This document shows positions 1 through 6,963 of a stretch of 7,763 nt of DNA, piece by piece; position 1 is the stretch's first letter; every line of letters starts with the position of its first letter. Both the position numbers and the translations under genes were made by a program. Origin of the DNA: PVC group bacterium. GTDB lineage: Bacteria > Verrucomicrobiota > Kiritimatiellia > CAIKKV01 > PXCX01. Below the pieces are notes generated by a model that made no database searches, was not told the origin of the DNA, and saw only the letters and a list, made by a program, of their open reading frames with translations. Location of the stretch: contig PWZG01000317.1 of NCBI GenBank assembly GCA_003567575.1, positions 1-7,763 of the forward strand. The letters are read 5' to 3'.

Positions 1-57
1 GGGACCACGATCTCGACAACGATAAGGGGAACGACAACGATCAGGACAACGCTCGGG
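1..57. repeat. Degenerate GACAAC(G)-type low-complexity tract
   Basis: Imperfect repetition of cgacaacgat (14-23 and 32-41) with a variant gacaacgct (45-53) and related purine-rich spacers. It probably continues beyond the left edge. It is non-coding in appearance. A related tract in the opposite sense occurs near 7548-7578. Confidence 0.55.
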
Positions 58-116
58 ACAAGGAATTCTCTTGCTGACATCTTGTGGTGTCCGACAAATG
101 GTGTGAATCAATCCAA

Positions 117-191
117 TGTCATCCCGAGCTTGTCGAGGGATCTGCGTCCGTCGCGAAGTGCCGAGATTCCTCGACTTCGCTCGGAATGACA
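117..191. repeat. Imperfect inverted repeat of the 'SERSRGIS' dispersed type
   Basis: Arms at 117-143 and 164-191 pair over about 27 bases with a few mismatches and one bulge (TGTCATcCCGAGC against the complement of GCTCGGAATGACA), around a 20-base loop. Read on the minus strand it gives the peptide HSERSRGIS, familiar to me as a spurious ORF fragment in many uncultured-bacterium genomes. It is a short dispersed intergenic repeat or MITE-like hairpin, not a gene. Confidence 0.75.
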
Positions 192-233
192 ATGCTGTTC
201 GATTTGTTTCTGCGGAATTATCGGACAGCACAC

Positions 234-289
234 TCTGACCTCTGACCTCTGACCTCTGACCTCTGACCTCTGACTTCTGACTTCTGACC
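234..289. repeat. Eight tandem heptamers TCTGAC(C/T)
   Basis: Eight uninterrupted 7-bp units: five tctgacc, two tctgact and one tctgacc, followed by a degenerate tctgggt that leads into the hairpin at 298-312. Four units of the same heptamer, inverted, lie at 7476-7502. The tract is non-coding; it encodes the familiar spurious SEVRSQ-type peptide when read through. Confidence 0.93.
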
Positions 290-317
290 TCTGGGTTGCG
301 GGCGAAGCCCGCCTTAG
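283..317 (-). repeat. Left copy of a 35-bp hairpin-plus-heptamer element
   Basis: On the minus strand this reads CTAAGGCGGGCTTCGCCCGC, then AACCCAGAGGTCAGA. It matches the right copy (7448-7482, plus strand) at 34 of 35 positions, the one difference being in the hairpin loop. It begins right at the end of the exosortase-TPR gene, overlapping nothing but the bases next to its stop. Confidence 0.9.
298..312. terminator. GC-rich hairpin just after the exosortase-TPR stop codon
   Basis: GCGGGC-GAA-GCCCGC: a perfect 6-bp stem with a 3-base loop, 6 bases past the TGA at 319-321. The position suits transcription termination of the cluster, but no T-run follows on the minus strand, so intrinsic termination is doubtful; it could instead protect the 3' end of the mRNA. 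It is part of a repeated element. Confidence 0.4.
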
Positions 318-318
318 A

Positions 319-3300
319 TCAGCGATTGGGTCGCCTTTGCAGTTGGCGCGCTTCGCTGGTAATTTCATCGGTGGCGAACGGACTGCGCAGAATTTCGAGC
401 AGCAATTCGTTGGCCCGTTCTTGTTCTCCGTTTTCCAGATGTTTACGAGCCGTTGCGAGCGTCTGATTGATTGCGTTGCGGCCGACATCCGACATCCGCC
501 GCCGGATTTCGTTCTTGATCTGAGGCGGATAATCCGGATTGGCAACAATTGCACGAATCATTTGCATCCCGGTCCGCGCGTCGCCTTGGGCCACCAACAC
601 TTCGGCTTTCGTCGCTTTGATATAAGGGTAGGCATACGCCCGTTCATCGACTAATTCGAGCGCTTTGTCTACATAGAAAGCTGCCCGTTCCAATTGCCCG
701 GTTTCCAGATAAATCACGGCAATGGTATCCAATGATTCCGGGGTTTCGGCAGCGAGGCGCGCCAGTCGCGGCAACAATTCAACGGCACGCTCGCGCAGGT
801 CCGATTCGCGCGCCATCACATAGGCCAGGTTATTGAGCAGTGTCGCGTTATCGGGATATTCCTGTAATGCCGCTTCCAGGATACTGGCGGCGTGTCGCGG
901 CCTTTGTTCGAGGCGCGCGGCTTCGGCGGCAAGGAGCAGCGATGCGATGCGTACGCCGCGAATATCATCGCTGCGTACGATCGGGGCCAGCAAGCTGAGC
1001 GCGCGTCCCGGATCGCCCTGCCGGAAATGAACAAAACCCAATTGTTCGGCCCAGCGTGTTTCCCGCGGAAATTGTTCCTGTAAATACTGGAGTGCGACGA
1101 CCATATCGCGATCGAGGGTTCCGTCGGCGAAATTGAGGTTGACGAGCATCTGGTAGAACGGCTGCGGATTAAGGGCATGATCGGCGCCGCCCAGCGCGCA
1201 AGATAATGCCCATCGGGTATCCCGCAGTTTCAACGCGCTACGCAACCCCACCACGTAGGCCGTTTCCAAACCCCGGCCGTTGTCGATCGCATAACGGGCG
1301 GCAAGCGCGGCGGCTTCCAACATACCGACGCGCAACAGGTAGTCCGCCGCCCGCACCATGTCGCCTGGCGGAAAACGTTTGGCCGCGACGGCGTCCTCGA
1401 TGGTTTTCAGCGTCCACGCCTTGAGCGCGTCCGGGTTGTCCGCCGCCACGGCATCCGGTTGCAGACGGGTCACCAATTTCGCCAGCCAGAACTGGGGAAC
1501 ATCGGGGAAACGGCGGTACGCGGCGGCGGCGATATCAGGATCGCCTTCCGATAACGAAACACGCAAACCCCACAGCGCCACGCAGTCGGACGATATGTCC
1601 ATGGCGGTTTCGACCGCCTTGCGTGCCTCGTCGAATTGTTGCTGCTGCACCAGCAGAACCGCAAGATTGTATACGGCGGCCGCTTTTTCAACCGGATCGC
1701 GACCGGCTTTAATCCAGCGGTCGACACGGGATACGGCGCCCGTTCCGCCGGCCGCGAACCAGTCGGCTTCAAGTTGGCGTAACGCGGCCACAAACGGACT
1801 TTGCGCTTCGTTTGCCAGGGTTGCGGCTCTTTGCGCAGCAACACGCATTGCCGCGGCAGGCACCGGGTCGGCCGGCAACAGGCGAACCGTCATTTCGGCG
1901 GGCACAACGCGCGCCGGTTTCGTGACGGTCGCGTTTTCGCGTAACGAAACGCCGGTGACACGCGCGATCCGTCGGGCTTCCTGATAGCGCCCTGCATCGA
2001 ACAATAATTGCGCGTAGAACGGCATCCTTTCAACATTGGGCAAGCGCGAAAGAATAAAAAGCGCCTGTTCGCTGAAGCCGAACGCTTCCCAGCAGACGGC
2101 CAGGGCGGTTTGCGCTTCGGGCGTTTCCGGAAATTCGGATACGGCCGTCATGGCGGTTTGTAACGCCAGTTGGCCCAGCCCGATATTCAAGGTGGCGTTG
2201 ATATACATCAGTCGCGCCCGTAATGACGGAAACTCGACGGACGCCATGAGGCGGCGCAGTTTTTCATAAGAATTCTGCCATTCCGCGTCGCGCTCGTAAT
2301 TCAACGCATGCTGCAACAAAACTTCGGCCGCCATTCCCGGATACACGGCGGCGAGGGCATCAAGCCGCTCACGGGATTCCCGGGTACGGCCCGTCATACC
2401 CAAAATCAACGCGTACGTCCGTTCCAGACGCACGGTCAGCGTATCGGCTTCCTCCCGTTTCTCCAACTCGGTCAAGGCGCGCTGCAAATAACGCATCCGC
2501 AATATTTCAATGGGAACGCTCGTCATCTCTTCCGCAAGCGGTACACGATCCCAGTGCGGCGCGAAGCCGGGTTCCTGGCGTCGATCACGATAGGTATCGC
2601 GCATATCAACGGTTTCCAGCGCGGTACGGGCGCCCTTCCCGACTTGTCGGCGGCGGAACACGAACCAGTCGCCGGCATGCCGTGCCGCCGTTAGAAACAA
2701 GGCCGGATCGTTCGGATCGAGTTCCTCCAGTTGTTGCCAGGCGCGCCAGGCCAGATCGGGTCGCCGCATCCGGAACCCGTGCCCGATCAAGGATGACAGG
2801 CGGTCGGCATCAAGACGGTCGAGATGATCGAAGAATGCCTTTTCATAACGTTCTTCCCACTCGCTATCCGGATGACGCACCGCGAATTGAGCTAAATCGC
2901 CAAGCAACCGGATTTCATCCGGCCATTGCGTGTAGGCCTGACGCAGAATCCGGCCGGCGATTTCCGGACGATTGACGGTCATATTGGCATGAACGGACAG
3001 CAACGCATGATCGACATCCATGTAAGGCGAGGGATGATACGTGTCGGCAATCGCCTGCCATTGCCCGCGACGCGCCAGGTACGGATACAGGGCGCGCACC
3101 CTGGCTACGGCGACATAGGTGCCGGCGGCGTGGCGCACATACTCGGCGGCGGTCGCCGGATCGTCCACCCGTGCCGCATATTCGGCCCGGAAAATCGCCA
3201 GCGTCGGATGACCCTTGAGAATGTTTTCAGGTAACGTTTCGAGTACCTCCGCCGCCTCGGGTATCCGGCCCAACGCCGCCAGGGAAGCGCTTTGCATGGC

Positions 3301-4512
3301 ACGTTCCAGATGCGATAACGGTTCATCCAATGTCTCGATAAGGCGCAATGCTTCCTCGTATTTTTCGCCGCGAACCAGCGCCCGGATCTTTAACGTCACT
3401 AAATCCCGGTCGTCCGGTGTCAGCTCAAGCGCCGCGATGGCCGCGCGTTCGGCTTGATGCGGTGTTTCGTGTAATAACGATTCTATAACTCCTTTAATCA
3501 TGGCCGCCTGATGCGTCGGGCGACGTTTGTAACCGACGCCCGCCACCGCCGCAACCGCCATTAACACGAGCACTCCGATCGCCGAGTATCGCACGACAAC
3601 CCGCCAGAAAGGCGGTAGAAACGATGATCGTTGACGCGGATTGGCGTCGCCGGCAGCCCAGGCTCGCAGGTAATCGCGCCGTTTGCTGCTGAACGATCGC
3701 CACCACACCATCTCGGCCTGCACAAGGACAATGGAGATCAACAGGAAGATACCGGCCGTATCGTGCAACACGGTTTCTGAAATTTCCAGTGATTCACGGG
3801 TGGCGAAATGAACGATGCTGCCGATACGAAGAATGTTCAGCGCCAGCACCTGTGCCGCACCCAACACAAGAAATAAAAATGTTTCGTACCACCGCATCCG
3901 TAACAACATGCCGACACCCAGCGTACACAGCAAAACCGTCACGGCGGTACGCATCCCGCTGCATTCCTGCGGAACGCCGAAGTCCGCGCCGGCCATGCGC
4001 AACACGAAACCGTCCGCCCAGATACGATGATTGAATATATGCAACAACCACTCGGACCCAATCACCGACAAACGCTGCATCCACATCTCGAATGGTCCAA
4101 ACACCTGGCCCGGCAACGGGTGAATCCAGTAGAACAGAAAAAATGCTTTGAGTATATTCCAGCGATAATGCGTTGGCAGCGCCCATCGTATCGCCGCATA
4201 CAGCAACAGCACCAAACCGAGCCACTCGAACTGGCGGACCGGAACGATCAGACCAAGCACCGACAACAACGCGGCGACCGCCGCCAAGATGGGCAAACCC
4301 ATGGGATACCGGTCGAAAAAACCCTCCTTCGCCCGGCGACCCACCGGCGGTCTGCTGGCCACCAAGGCAAACGCCAGCAGGATGCCGAGGGTTAAACGCA
4401 CCATCCAGTCAGGATCGTCAACCGGCGATTGACGCAAATGCGCCACGGCCCAAACCAATGCCAGCGCCACGGCGCCCAGCAACACTACTTTTCGATAGAA
4501 ATTATTTTGCAT
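319..4512 (-). CDS. Exosortase (EpsH/Xrt family) fused to a long periplasmic TPR domain
   Basis: An integral inner-membrane cysteine transpeptidase of the exosortase/archaeosortase family joined to about 1070 residues of TPR repeats. Residues 1-271 form about seven or eight membrane segments. The family's catalytic residues are all present: Cys184 in ECSGMR, Arg229 in NILR, and His250 in LHDTAG, each at the outer face in my topology. An Arg-rich loop (272-308) precedes a last membrane segment (about 309-328), so by the positive-inside rule residues 330-1397 should lie in the periplasm. That part is helical with TPR signatures, clearest at 1220-1287 (LNNLAYVMA, then TIAVIYLETGQLERAA). Ordinary exosortases are about 180-550 residues, so the length is exceptional. 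The ATG at 4512 has an AAGGA 11 nt upstream, and the frame is uninterrupted. The family removes PEP-CTERM-like tails from secreted proteins; the TPR part resembles in kind the PEP-CTERM-associated lipoprotein PrsT. The exosortase call is firm; the role of the TPR part is inferred. Confidence 0.93.
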   Translation of the reverse strand: MQNNFYRKVVLLGAVALALVWAVAHLRQSPVDDPDWMVRLTLGILLAFALVASRPPVGRRAKEGFFDRYPMGLPILAAVAALLSVLGLIVPVRQFEWLGLVLLLYAAIRWALPTHYRWNILKAFFLFYWIHPLPGQVFGPFEMWMQRLSVIGSEWLLHIFNHRIWADGFVLRMAGADFGVPQECSGMRTAVTVLLCTLGVGMLLRMRWYETFLFLVLGAAQVLALNILRIGSIVHFATRESLEISETVLHDTAGIFLLISIVLVQAEMVWWRSFSSKRRDYLRAWAAGDANPRQRSSFLPPFWRVVVRYSAIGVLVLMAVAAVAGVGYKRRPTHQAAMIKGVIESLLHETPHQAERAAIAALELTPDDRDLVTLKIRALVRGEKYEEALRLIETLDEPLSHLERAMQSASLAALGRIPEAAEVLETLPENILKGHPTLAIFRAEYAARVDDPATAAEYVRHAAGTYVAVARVRALYPYLARRGQWQAIADTYHPSPYMDVDHALLSVHANMTVNRPEIAGRILRQAYTQWPDEIRLLGDLAQFAVRHPDSEWEERYEKAFFDHLDRLDADRLSSLIGHGFRMRRPDLAWRAWQQLEELDPNDPALFLTAARHAGDWFVFRRRQVGKGARTALETVDMRDTYRDRRQEPGFAPHWDRVPLAEEMTSVPIEILRMRYLQRALTELEKREEADTLTVRLERTYALILGMTGRTRESRERLDALAAVYPGMAAEVLLQHALNYERDAEWQNSYEKLRRLMASVEFPSLRARLMYINATLNIGLGQLALQTAMTAVSEFPETPEAQTALAVCWEAFGFSEQALFILSRLPNVERMPFYAQLLFDAGRYQEARRIARVTGVSLRENATVTKPARVVPAEMTVRLLPADPVPAAAMRVAAQRAATLANEAQSPFVAALRQLEADWFAAGGTGAVSRVDRWIKAGRDPVEKAAAVYNLAVLLVQQQQFDEARKAVETAMDISSDCVALWGLRVSLSEGDPDIAAAAYRRFPDVPQFWLAKLVTRLQPDAVAADNPDALKAWTLKTIEDAVAAKRFPPGDMVRAADYLLRVGMLEAAALAARYAIDNGRGLETAYVVGLRSALKLRDTRWALSCALGGADHALNPQPFYQMLVNLNFADGTLDRDMVVALQYLQEQFPRETRWAEQLGFVHFRQGDPGRALSLLAPIVRSDDIRGVRIASLLLAAEAARLEQRPRHAASILEAALQEYPDNATLLNNLAYVMARESDLRERAVELLPRLARLAAETPESLDTIAVIYLETGQLERAAFYVDKALELVDERAYAYPYIKATKAEVLVAQGDARTGMQMIRAIVANPDYPPQIKNEIRRRMSDVGRNAINQTLATARKHLENGEQERANELLLEILRSPFATDEITSEARQLQRRPNR

Positions 4513-4523
4513 GATTCAGGCGA

Positions 4524-4528
4524 TCCTT
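4524..4528 (-). promoter_or_regulatory. Ribosome binding site of the exosortase-TPR gene
   Basis: AAGGA on the minus strand, 11 nt before the ATG at 4512. The spacing is long but usable. It supports that ATG as the start, which also places a charged residue pair (Arg7, Lys8) just before the first membrane helix. The 68-bp gap to the upstream barrel gene shows no convincing promoter or terminator, so co-transcription is likely. Confidence 0.5.
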
Positions 4529-4580
4529 GCTCTTGCAAACTCACACACAATGTTAAACTTTTGAAGCGACTCCCAACACC

Positions 4581-6110
4581 TCAAAAACGATGCGAGAATG
4601 TGAACATGGCTTGAAACGTATCCCGGGTAAATTCCATATCCTCGCGATCGCTGAAACGTTCGTTATGCTGGTACCAGGTGTCGAACACTATCCGACGCGT
4701 TACGTTGAAGTTGGTTCCCAGCCGCCAGAAAAAAGTTTCGTAATCGGTGGTGCGATCCACCGGCCGCGGTTGTGTTCCGTCGCGCTCGCCCATACGCCGG
4801 TTGCGTCGCAAGGTGTACCCGGTCACGCCTTGCAAACGCGCAAACGATGTCAACGGATAAGACGCATCCGCGCTGTATTGCGTATCGGTATATTCGGAAA
4901 CATCCGGCGAGCTGGGATCGACCTCAATGCGTTCGGCGGTTAATCCGGCGAGCAAGGCCACGCCCTGCCAACCCAGACGATAGCGGTAGCGGTCAACCGT
5001 CTGATACGCGGTGTCGAACCCTTCGCTTACCGTCCGCGACGCTTGCACCTCATGCGTCAACTGCGGCACCCAAGTCCAGAACCCATCCCGAGCATGCAAA
5101 CTTCCGCCCCAGTTTACAGCTTCGCGACCGGTATCGGCGCCGTCATCGCCGGAATCCAGTTGTACAATCGAATACCCGACCCAGCCGCTCCCCGTCACAC
5201 GACGCGTAATGGCAATGTCGGTAAACGCCGAGTAGAGTTGTTCGTTGTAATCACGCCGTCCACGACGGGCATAGTCCGTCTGCGTAAACCTGGCGCGGGT
5301 ACCGCCGCTCAGGTACGTTCGGAACTGTTGCGTATATGTCAACTCCTGAAGATGGGTGGTACGCTTTTGATCCCGGAACGCGCGGGACTGCGGCCAGTAA
5401 TCACTCCGCGAGAGCGCAAGCGAAACGTTCTTGTCCGGCGCCGGCAACCAATCGGTATCGACGCCAACCACATTGCGGATGAACTCGTATTTACTGCCGC
5501 CAAGCTCATCGACGAGTCCGCGACTGTCCACGTAATCCGTACGCCACATGAAATTGTCGTACACCGTTCCGCGCACGAACGGCGTCAACCGGAACGCCGC
5601 CGATAAGCTGCCGTCGATCCCTTCCGCCGGCAACGTCACGTAGAATTGATCATCCTGGGTGCTTAGCGGATAATGTTCGTAACGAACCCGAACCGAAAGA
5701 TCGATATCCGCGTGTCTGGTCAACAACAGATAGTTACGAAAATCCAACGTCGAATACACCGGCAGTTCGGAGCCGTCACTGCGTATCCGGCCGCGGCGTT
5801 GTCCGTGCAGAAAATCCGTGCCGGCGCCGCTGCTGCGAGTATGACGGTATCCGGCCGACTGCGAGAAGCGGATATCGGAATAAAACGATCCGACCCTTAC
5901 ATACGCGTACTCCGGAATATCAACCTCGCGATGCATGTGATATCGCAAGGTCTGACCGTGAACGGTTCCCGTGCCGGCCGCGGCAATAAATAAAAACGCG
6001 GCAACCACCGACAACATACCGCGTCGCCGCAATCCAGTTAGATCCAATACCCGAAACGCGCGCCGACCGCTTGCCGTTGCTGTATTCCTGTGCTTACGAA
6101 TATAGTTCAT
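4581..6110 (-). CDS. Outer-membrane beta-barrel protein (putative porin or exopolysaccharide channel)
   Basis: A 509-residue exported protein. The N-terminus has a long basic region (1-31, ending LRRRG), a hydrophobic core (about 33-49) and a likely signal-peptidase site after VHG (residue 52). The mature part is rich in Tyr, Trp, Arg and Asp with alternating polar and aromatic residues typical of transmembrane beta strands, and it ends in Phe (FTFSHRF), the classic outer-membrane protein C-terminus recognised by the BAM machinery. I chose the ATG at 6110 because a GGGGAAG Shine-Dalgarno lies just upstream and because it gives a sensible signal peptide; an upstream in-frame ATG at 6290 would add 60 residues that look non-coding and hide the signal. 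Met32 is a possible shorter start. It resembles barrel proteins of the BBP2/EpsL kind seen in exosortase and polysaccharide loci, but I cannot assign a family. Its place before the exosortase-TPR gene suggests an export channel working with that protein. Confidence 0.82.
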   Translation of the reverse strand: MNYIRKHRNTATASGRRAFRVLDLTGLRRRGMLSVVAAFLFIAAAGTGTVHGQTLRYHMHREVDIPEYAYVRVGSFYSDIRFSQSAGYRHTRSSGAGTDFLHGQRRGRIRSDGSELPVYSTLDFRNYLLLTRHADIDLSVRVRYEHYPLSTQDDQFYVTLPAEGIDGSLSAAFRLTPFVRGTVYDNFMWRTDYVDSRGLVDELGGSKYEFIRNVVGVDTDWLPAPDKNVSLALSRSDYWPQSRAFRDQKRTTHLQELTYTQQFRTYLSGGTRARFTQTDYARRGRRDYNEQLYSAFTDIAITRRVTGSGWVGYSIVQLDSGDDGADTGREAVNWGGSLHARDGFWTWVPQLTHEVQASRTVSEGFDTAYQTVDRYRYRLGWQGVALLAGLTAERIEVDPSSPDVSEYTDTQYSADASYPLTSFARLQGVTGYTLRRNRRMGERDGTQPRPVDRTTDYETFFWRLGTNFNVTRRIVFDTWYQHNERFSDREDMEFTRDTFQAMFTFSHRF

Positions 6111-6253
6111 GGTACTTCCCCAAAGGCATCCTGCTCTAAATTTTGGCAGGCTGCCGCCATTGGTCGCCGCTTCAGGACAGCGTCCTTTTTCGACGACCGG
6201 TTTAACGTAACTCTCGGAATGAAGACCCCTTTTCTGGCCGATCGGAAACAATC
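6111..6253 (-). other. Leader region of the barrel gene, possible structured 5' UTR
   Basis: These 143 bases lie between the stop of the upstream small membrane protein and the barrel start. On the minus strand they contain a short perfect hairpin (AGGAC-GCT-GTCCT, about 6174-6186), then a GC-rich stretch with a GGCA/TGCC pairing, then CCTGC and GCAGG arms separated by 11 bases just before the Shine-Dalgarno. The length and local pairings allow regulation of translation or a promoter here. I see no convincing sigma-70 -35/-10 pair and no riboswitch family that I can name with confidence. Confidence 0.3.
6115..6121 (-). promoter_or_regulatory. Ribosome binding site deciding the start of the barrel gene
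   Basis: GGGGAAG on the minus strand lies 4 nt before the ATG at 6110, with the GGGGA core 6 nt away. It is the best Shine-Dalgarno in the cluster and decides for the ATG at 6110 over the in-frame ATG at 6290. Confidence 0.6.
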
Positions 6254-6949
6254 CTAGCAAATTGATGCTCGCTTGTCGATAGGCAGACATTTTCCGGAAA
6301 AGCGCTTCCCGGCTTGACGGGGATTTTGAGTTGATGCGGTACGGTTTTTCTTGAAACCTTTGTCGCGAGATAGGATGCTTTGTCGATCACGATTTTGCGG
6401 GTATCTTTTCATCGTCGTCGCGATGATCGGATCAACGATTATTCCCTCGATTTTGTCCTCGGTGAAAGCAGGTCGCTCGGGCCGATGGTTGTCGACAGGT
6501 TTCGACGGGAATCGACAGGTGTCGACGGGTGTCGACGGGACTGGCCGCAAACGCGGGCCCCGTCCGCCGGGCGTTAGTTCAGGCCGAGGCGCAGCGTCTT
6601 TAGTCGCCGTCCGCCGGATTGCCGCCAACATCAAGCTATAGGGCAATATGGCCCATGCCGCCAGCATGAGGGGGCCTACCGTGCCGCCGCCAGGACGCGC
6701 CGCCGCAATCCATGGATGAAACAGGAAGATGTTCATCCAGGGAGAACGGCACCACGCTTCCGGGACTCCCGCGCGTCGGAATAACGCCGGCATCACGGCA
6801 TACACCGCCAGCACACCGGCAGTCAGCAACCAATTGCGAAAGTGCGCCGCCAGCGGACGGCCGCGCCACCAAGCTCGCGCCAGCGGCGGCAGCATCGCCA
6901 CCGTCGCCACCGCGACACCCGCCGTAGCATGAATTGCAGCATGAGCCAT
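6254..6949 (-). CDS. Small membrane protein, divergent paralog of its upstream neighbour, with unusual C-terminal tail
   Basis: A 231-residue reading frame of unknown function. Residues 1-113 look real: M-x-H start, hydrophobic segments at about 6-22, 39-55 and 91-110, a VMPAL motif (52-56) and an RSPWMNIFLFH block (68-78). This matches the neighbour at 6964-7389 motif by motif (ILPDF and RSPWIDVFFWH), so the two are tandem paralogs, though this copy lacks the Asp of LPD and has Cys67 where the neighbour has His. From about residue 115 the protein becomes Pro/Arg/Lys-rich with no membrane segment or recognisable domain, and part of it (about 137-153) is encoded by 10-bp tandem repeats that ignore the codon frame. 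The tail may be non-conserved, or the original stop may have been lost. The start is 14 bp after the upstream stop with no clear Shine-Dalgarno, suggesting translational coupling. Confidence 0.62.
   Translation of the reverse strand: MAHAAIHATAGVAVATVAMLPPLARAWWRGRPLAAHFRNWLLTAGVLAVYAVMPALFRRAGVPEAWCRSPWMNIFLFHPWIAAARPGGGTVGPLMLAAWAILPYSLMLAAIRRTATKDAAPRPELTPGGRGPRLRPVPSTPVDTCRFPSKPVDNHRPERPAFTEDKIEGIIVDPIIATTMKRYPQNRDRQSILSRDKGFKKNRTASTQNPRQAGKRFSGKCLPIDKRASIC
6491..6540. repeat. Five tandem 10-bp repeats, consensus NTCGACRGGW
   Basis: Five consecutive decamers are in exact register: gtcgacaggt, ttcgacggga, atcgacaggt, gtcgacgggt, gtcgacggga. Each holds the core TCGAC(A/G)GG. A 10-bp period is about one helical turn and is not a multiple of three, so it is not driven by a protein repeat even though it lies inside the open frame for the tail of the second small membrane protein. 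It could be a binding array for a regulator of the barrel gene, which begins about 380 bp downstream, or a replication-slippage tract. Confidence 0.8.
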
Positions 6950-6963
6950 GGTAAGATTACTGT

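Noticed and set aside
298..312. Classical Rho-independent terminator
   Set aside because: The stem is good but no T-run follows on the transcribed strand, and the same hairpin occurs upstream of the first gene, so it is foremost a repeated element. I list it only at low confidence.
1..318. CRISPR array in the left flank because of regular heptamers
   Set aside because: The units are contiguous 7-bp tandems with no spacers, and no cas gene is present.
108..554. Minus-strand 148-codon open frame covering the left flank and the end of the exosortase-TPR gene
   Set aside because: It runs through the SERSRGIS inverted repeat, the heptamer array and an out-of-frame part of the real gene; the translation is repeat-derived.
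1358..1984. Plus-strand 208-codon open frame
   Set aside because: It lies wholly antisense to the TPR region, is Ala/Ser/Arg-rich from GC-rich complementary codons, and shows no domain or start signal.
6111..6290. 60-residue N-terminal extension of the barrel protein from an ATG at 6290
   Set aside because: It would bury the signal peptide, looks non-coding, overlaps the upstream gene end, and the strong Shine-Dalgarno sits before the ATG at 6110.
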